This document shows, piece by piece, positions 4,183-5,727 of a stretch of 5,727 nt of DNA. The notes under the pieces are model-generated. The model was not told where the DNA came from, ran no database searches, and saw nothing but the letters and a program-made list of their open reading frames with translations. The position numbers were made by a program, and so were the translations under genes. Positions within the stretch are counted from its first letter, which is position 1; each line of letters begins with the position of its first letter. The stretch comes from Chloroflexota bacterium. GTDB taxonomy: Bacteria > Chloroflexota > Dehalococcoidia > Lucifugimonadales > UBA3495. The DNA is taken from assembly GCA_022561675.1 (NCBI GenBank), contig JADFQT010000173.1:1-5727 (forward strand). Direction: 5' to 3'.

Positions 4183-5727
4183 ATGGCAGCATCCATGAAC
4201 CGTATCAGGAGCCTGAAAGTCTGGCAAATGGGCCTGCTGGTCGGTGTTCTGCTGGTGGCCGGCGGCGCTGCCTACACCGTCTACGCCAAATCGACCAGCG
4301 CCGGCGATGAGGCATTGGGAGAGAATCAGCAGCTGTTCAAGGTCGCTTATGGCGACCTGGTCAATCAGGTTTCAACCAACGGGAGTCTGGTCTTCCCGGA
4401 GAAGGAAGCCCTGAGCTTTGGGACTGAAGGAATCGTAAGCGAGCTTCTGGCGGAAGAGGGACAGCGGGTTCCTCAGGGAGAGGTGCTGGCCAGGCTGGAC
4501 CCCTTGACGGTTTCATCCCTGCAGCAAGAGGTGGCTCAAGCCAGGGTTGACCTGCAGGCGGCGGAGGAGCTGCTGGAGGAAACGCGGCAGGGGCACACCC
4601 CTCTGGAGCTGGCCCAGCTGCGAGAGGCCGTGGCGGACGCCGATTTTCAGGTTCAGGAAGCCCAAGAGGCTCTGGAGGATGCCGAGGAGCCCTATACCGC
4701 CGAGCAAATCCAGGCTCAGGAGGAGCTCCTGGCCGGGGCGCAGGTAGCCCTGAGGGACGCCAGAGATAGTCTCGCCGAGTTGAGCCCGGACAACGGCTTG
4801 AGATACGCCGGGGCGGTGCAACTCAAGGCAGCGGCGGAAGCGGAGTTGGAGAACGCCAGGCGGGAGTTGGCCGATTTTGAGGTTCGCCATGCCCAGCTGC
4901 TGGCCGAGGCCATTCAATCCAGGGCCGGCTGGGAAGTAATCCTGGAGGAGGCGGGCACCGCACTGGAGGTCTACGAAGAACGTAACCCGCTGGTGAATCA
5001 ATATCGTAGTGACAAGGACGAGGCGCTGGAAAACCTGGATAACGCCAAGCGCAAGCTGGCTGATCTGCTGGAGGCCGAAGCGGAAACCGGTGGATTTCAG
5101 AGTCATATCAGACAGTGGAGAGAGTTTGTGCAGCTGCACCAAGACACCTTCGACAAAGCACAAGAAAACGTGGTGGTAGTGGAGCAGCTGGAAGCCGACT
5201 TGGCGCTGGCTGAGGCCAGTCTGAATTCTGCAAAAGATGAGCTGGAACGCCTGGAGTCGGGACCGGACCCCTTGGAACGGCAGGAGTTGGAGGCGGCGGT
5301 GCAGCTGGCTCGGGCCGATCTTTCGGTGGTGGAAAAATCCCTCTCCAGTCAACAGGTGGAAGTAGATCCCCTGGAGACCTCCTTGTTGCAGGCCCAGGTA
5401 GCTTTGGCTCAAGCCGCGGCGGATCAGGCTGAGGAGGACCTGAAGGAGCTCCTTCTGGGGGCCGATTCATTGGAAGTCGTTTTGAGAGAGAGCCGGCTGA
5501 CGGTAGCTCAAGCCGCCCTGGCGGAAGCCGAGGAGGACCTGGGAGAGCTGCTGGCGGGGCCGGACCCTCTGGATGTAGCCCTGGCGGCAGCGGAGGTCGC
5601 CACCGCACGCCAGGCGTTGGAGGACGCCGCCGGGAGGTTGGCGGATTCCACGCTACGGGCGCCTTTTGCTGGCATCGTGTCGCTGGTGAAGGTCGAGCAG
5701 GGCGACCAGGTTGGAGCCAGAGCGGAG
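4183..5727 (+). CDS. HlyD/MacA-type membrane fusion (efflux adaptor) protein, N-terminal 515 residues, cut by window end
   Basis: The frame stays open to the last base, so the C-terminus is missing. Residues 6-14 are basic, then a single hydrophobic anchor (about 16-35) places the rest outside the cytoplasmic membrane. Residues 83-106 (GIVSELLAEEGQRVPQGEVL and following) form the first half of the lipoyl/barrel-sandwich hybrid. The second half begins at 490 (STLRAPFAGIVSLVKVEQGD). Between them lie some 385 mostly helical residues rich in Ala, Glu, Leu and Gln, much longer than the hairpin of typical adaptors. This part consists largely of 33-residue repeats, at 108-206 (three) and 331-495 (five), with a less regular centre at 207-330. 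The beta-barrel and membrane-proximal domains should follow outside the window. Such proteins join an ABC or RND pump to the outside. An ABC pair (MacB-like) is the commoner partner and is expected downstream. I could not identify a TolC-docking motif. An alternative start at 4156 is possible. Confidence 0.87.
   Translation, partial: MAASMNRIRSLKVWQMGLLVGVLLVAGGAAYTVYAKSTSAGDEALGENQQLFKVAYGDLVNQVSTNGSLVFPEKEALSFGTEGIVSELLAEEGQRVPQGEVLARLDPLTVSSLQQEVAQARVDLQAAEELLEETRQGHTPLELAQLREAVADADFQVQEAQEALEDAEEPYTAEQIQAQEELLAGAQVALRDARDSLAELSPDNGLRYAGAVQLKAAAEAELENARRELADFEVRHAQLLAEAIQSRAGWEVILEEAGTALEVYEERNPLVNQYRSDKDEALENLDNAKRKLADLLEAEAETGGFQSHIRQWREFVQLHQDTFDKAQENVVVVEQLEADLALAEASLNSAKDELERLESGPDPLERQELEAAVQLARADLSVVEKSLSSQQVEVDPLETSLLQAQVALAQAAADQAEEDLKELLLGADSLEVVLRESRLTVAQAALAEAEEDLGELLAGPDPLDVALAAAEVATARQALEDAAGRLADSTLRAPFAGIVSLVKVEQGDQVGARAE

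Noticed and set aside
4513..5412. 299-codon open frame on the minus strand within the adaptor gene
   Set aside because: Its Leu/Gln/Arg-rich product mirrors the Glu/Ala/Leu/Gln repeats on the other strand. The plus frame has a ribosome site, a membrane anchor and both lipoyl halves.
5108..5608. 166-codon Pro-rich open frame on the minus strand
   Set aside because: The Pro-rich product comes from reading the repeated Ala/Glu/Gly codons of the adaptor backwards; it contains no domain.

Overview
This is a GC-rich bacterial window, coding on both strands, with no RNA gene, CRISPR array or recognisable insertion sequence. The base composition and the flavour of the proteins recall environmental Chloroflexota, for example Dehalococcoidia/SAR202-type genomes. 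These include a LigB-like dioxygenase, an MFS carrier with an FYYGW start, and a HlyD-like adaptor with GPDPLE-type helical repeats. That placement is an impression from memory, not a result.

Layout. (1) Positions 1-278, plus strand: the C-terminal 91 residues of a class III (LigB-type) extradiol ring-cleavage dioxygenase whose start lies outside the window. (2) Positions 279-365: a short convergent spacer holding what looks like a copy of a dispersed, partly palindromic repeat. (3) Positions 3874 down to 366, minus strand: four closely spaced genes in transcription order, a zinc alcohol dehydrogenase, an isoprenylcysteine methyltransferase-like membrane protein, a GNAT acetyltransferase and a 12-helix MFS transporter. 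The gaps are 48, 32 and 18 bases, so they are probably one operon. A promoter with a perfect TTGACA -35 box and a strong Shine-Dalgarno sequence lies just before the first gene. (4) Positions 3875-4182: a divergent intergenic region with an AT-rich core. (5) Positions 4183-5727 and beyond, plus strand: the first 515 residues of a HlyD/MacA-type membrane fusion protein, cut by the window end.

How the genes may work together. The dioxygenase fragment, the alcohol dehydrogenase and the MFS carrier would fit uptake and oxidation of small organic (perhaps aromatic) substrates. This is context only, and no substrate can be read from the sequence. The divergent adaptor protein most likely heads a separate export operon, with ABC transporter genes expected downstream outside the window.

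The most distinctive structure is in that adaptor. Its long helical region is built from gapless 33-residue repeats, three after the first lipoyl half and five before the second. Most end in a G-x-x-P or x-D-P turn, and the last repeat merges into the canonical APF-type lipoyl strand. This looks like tandem amplification of one helix of the adaptor hairpin.
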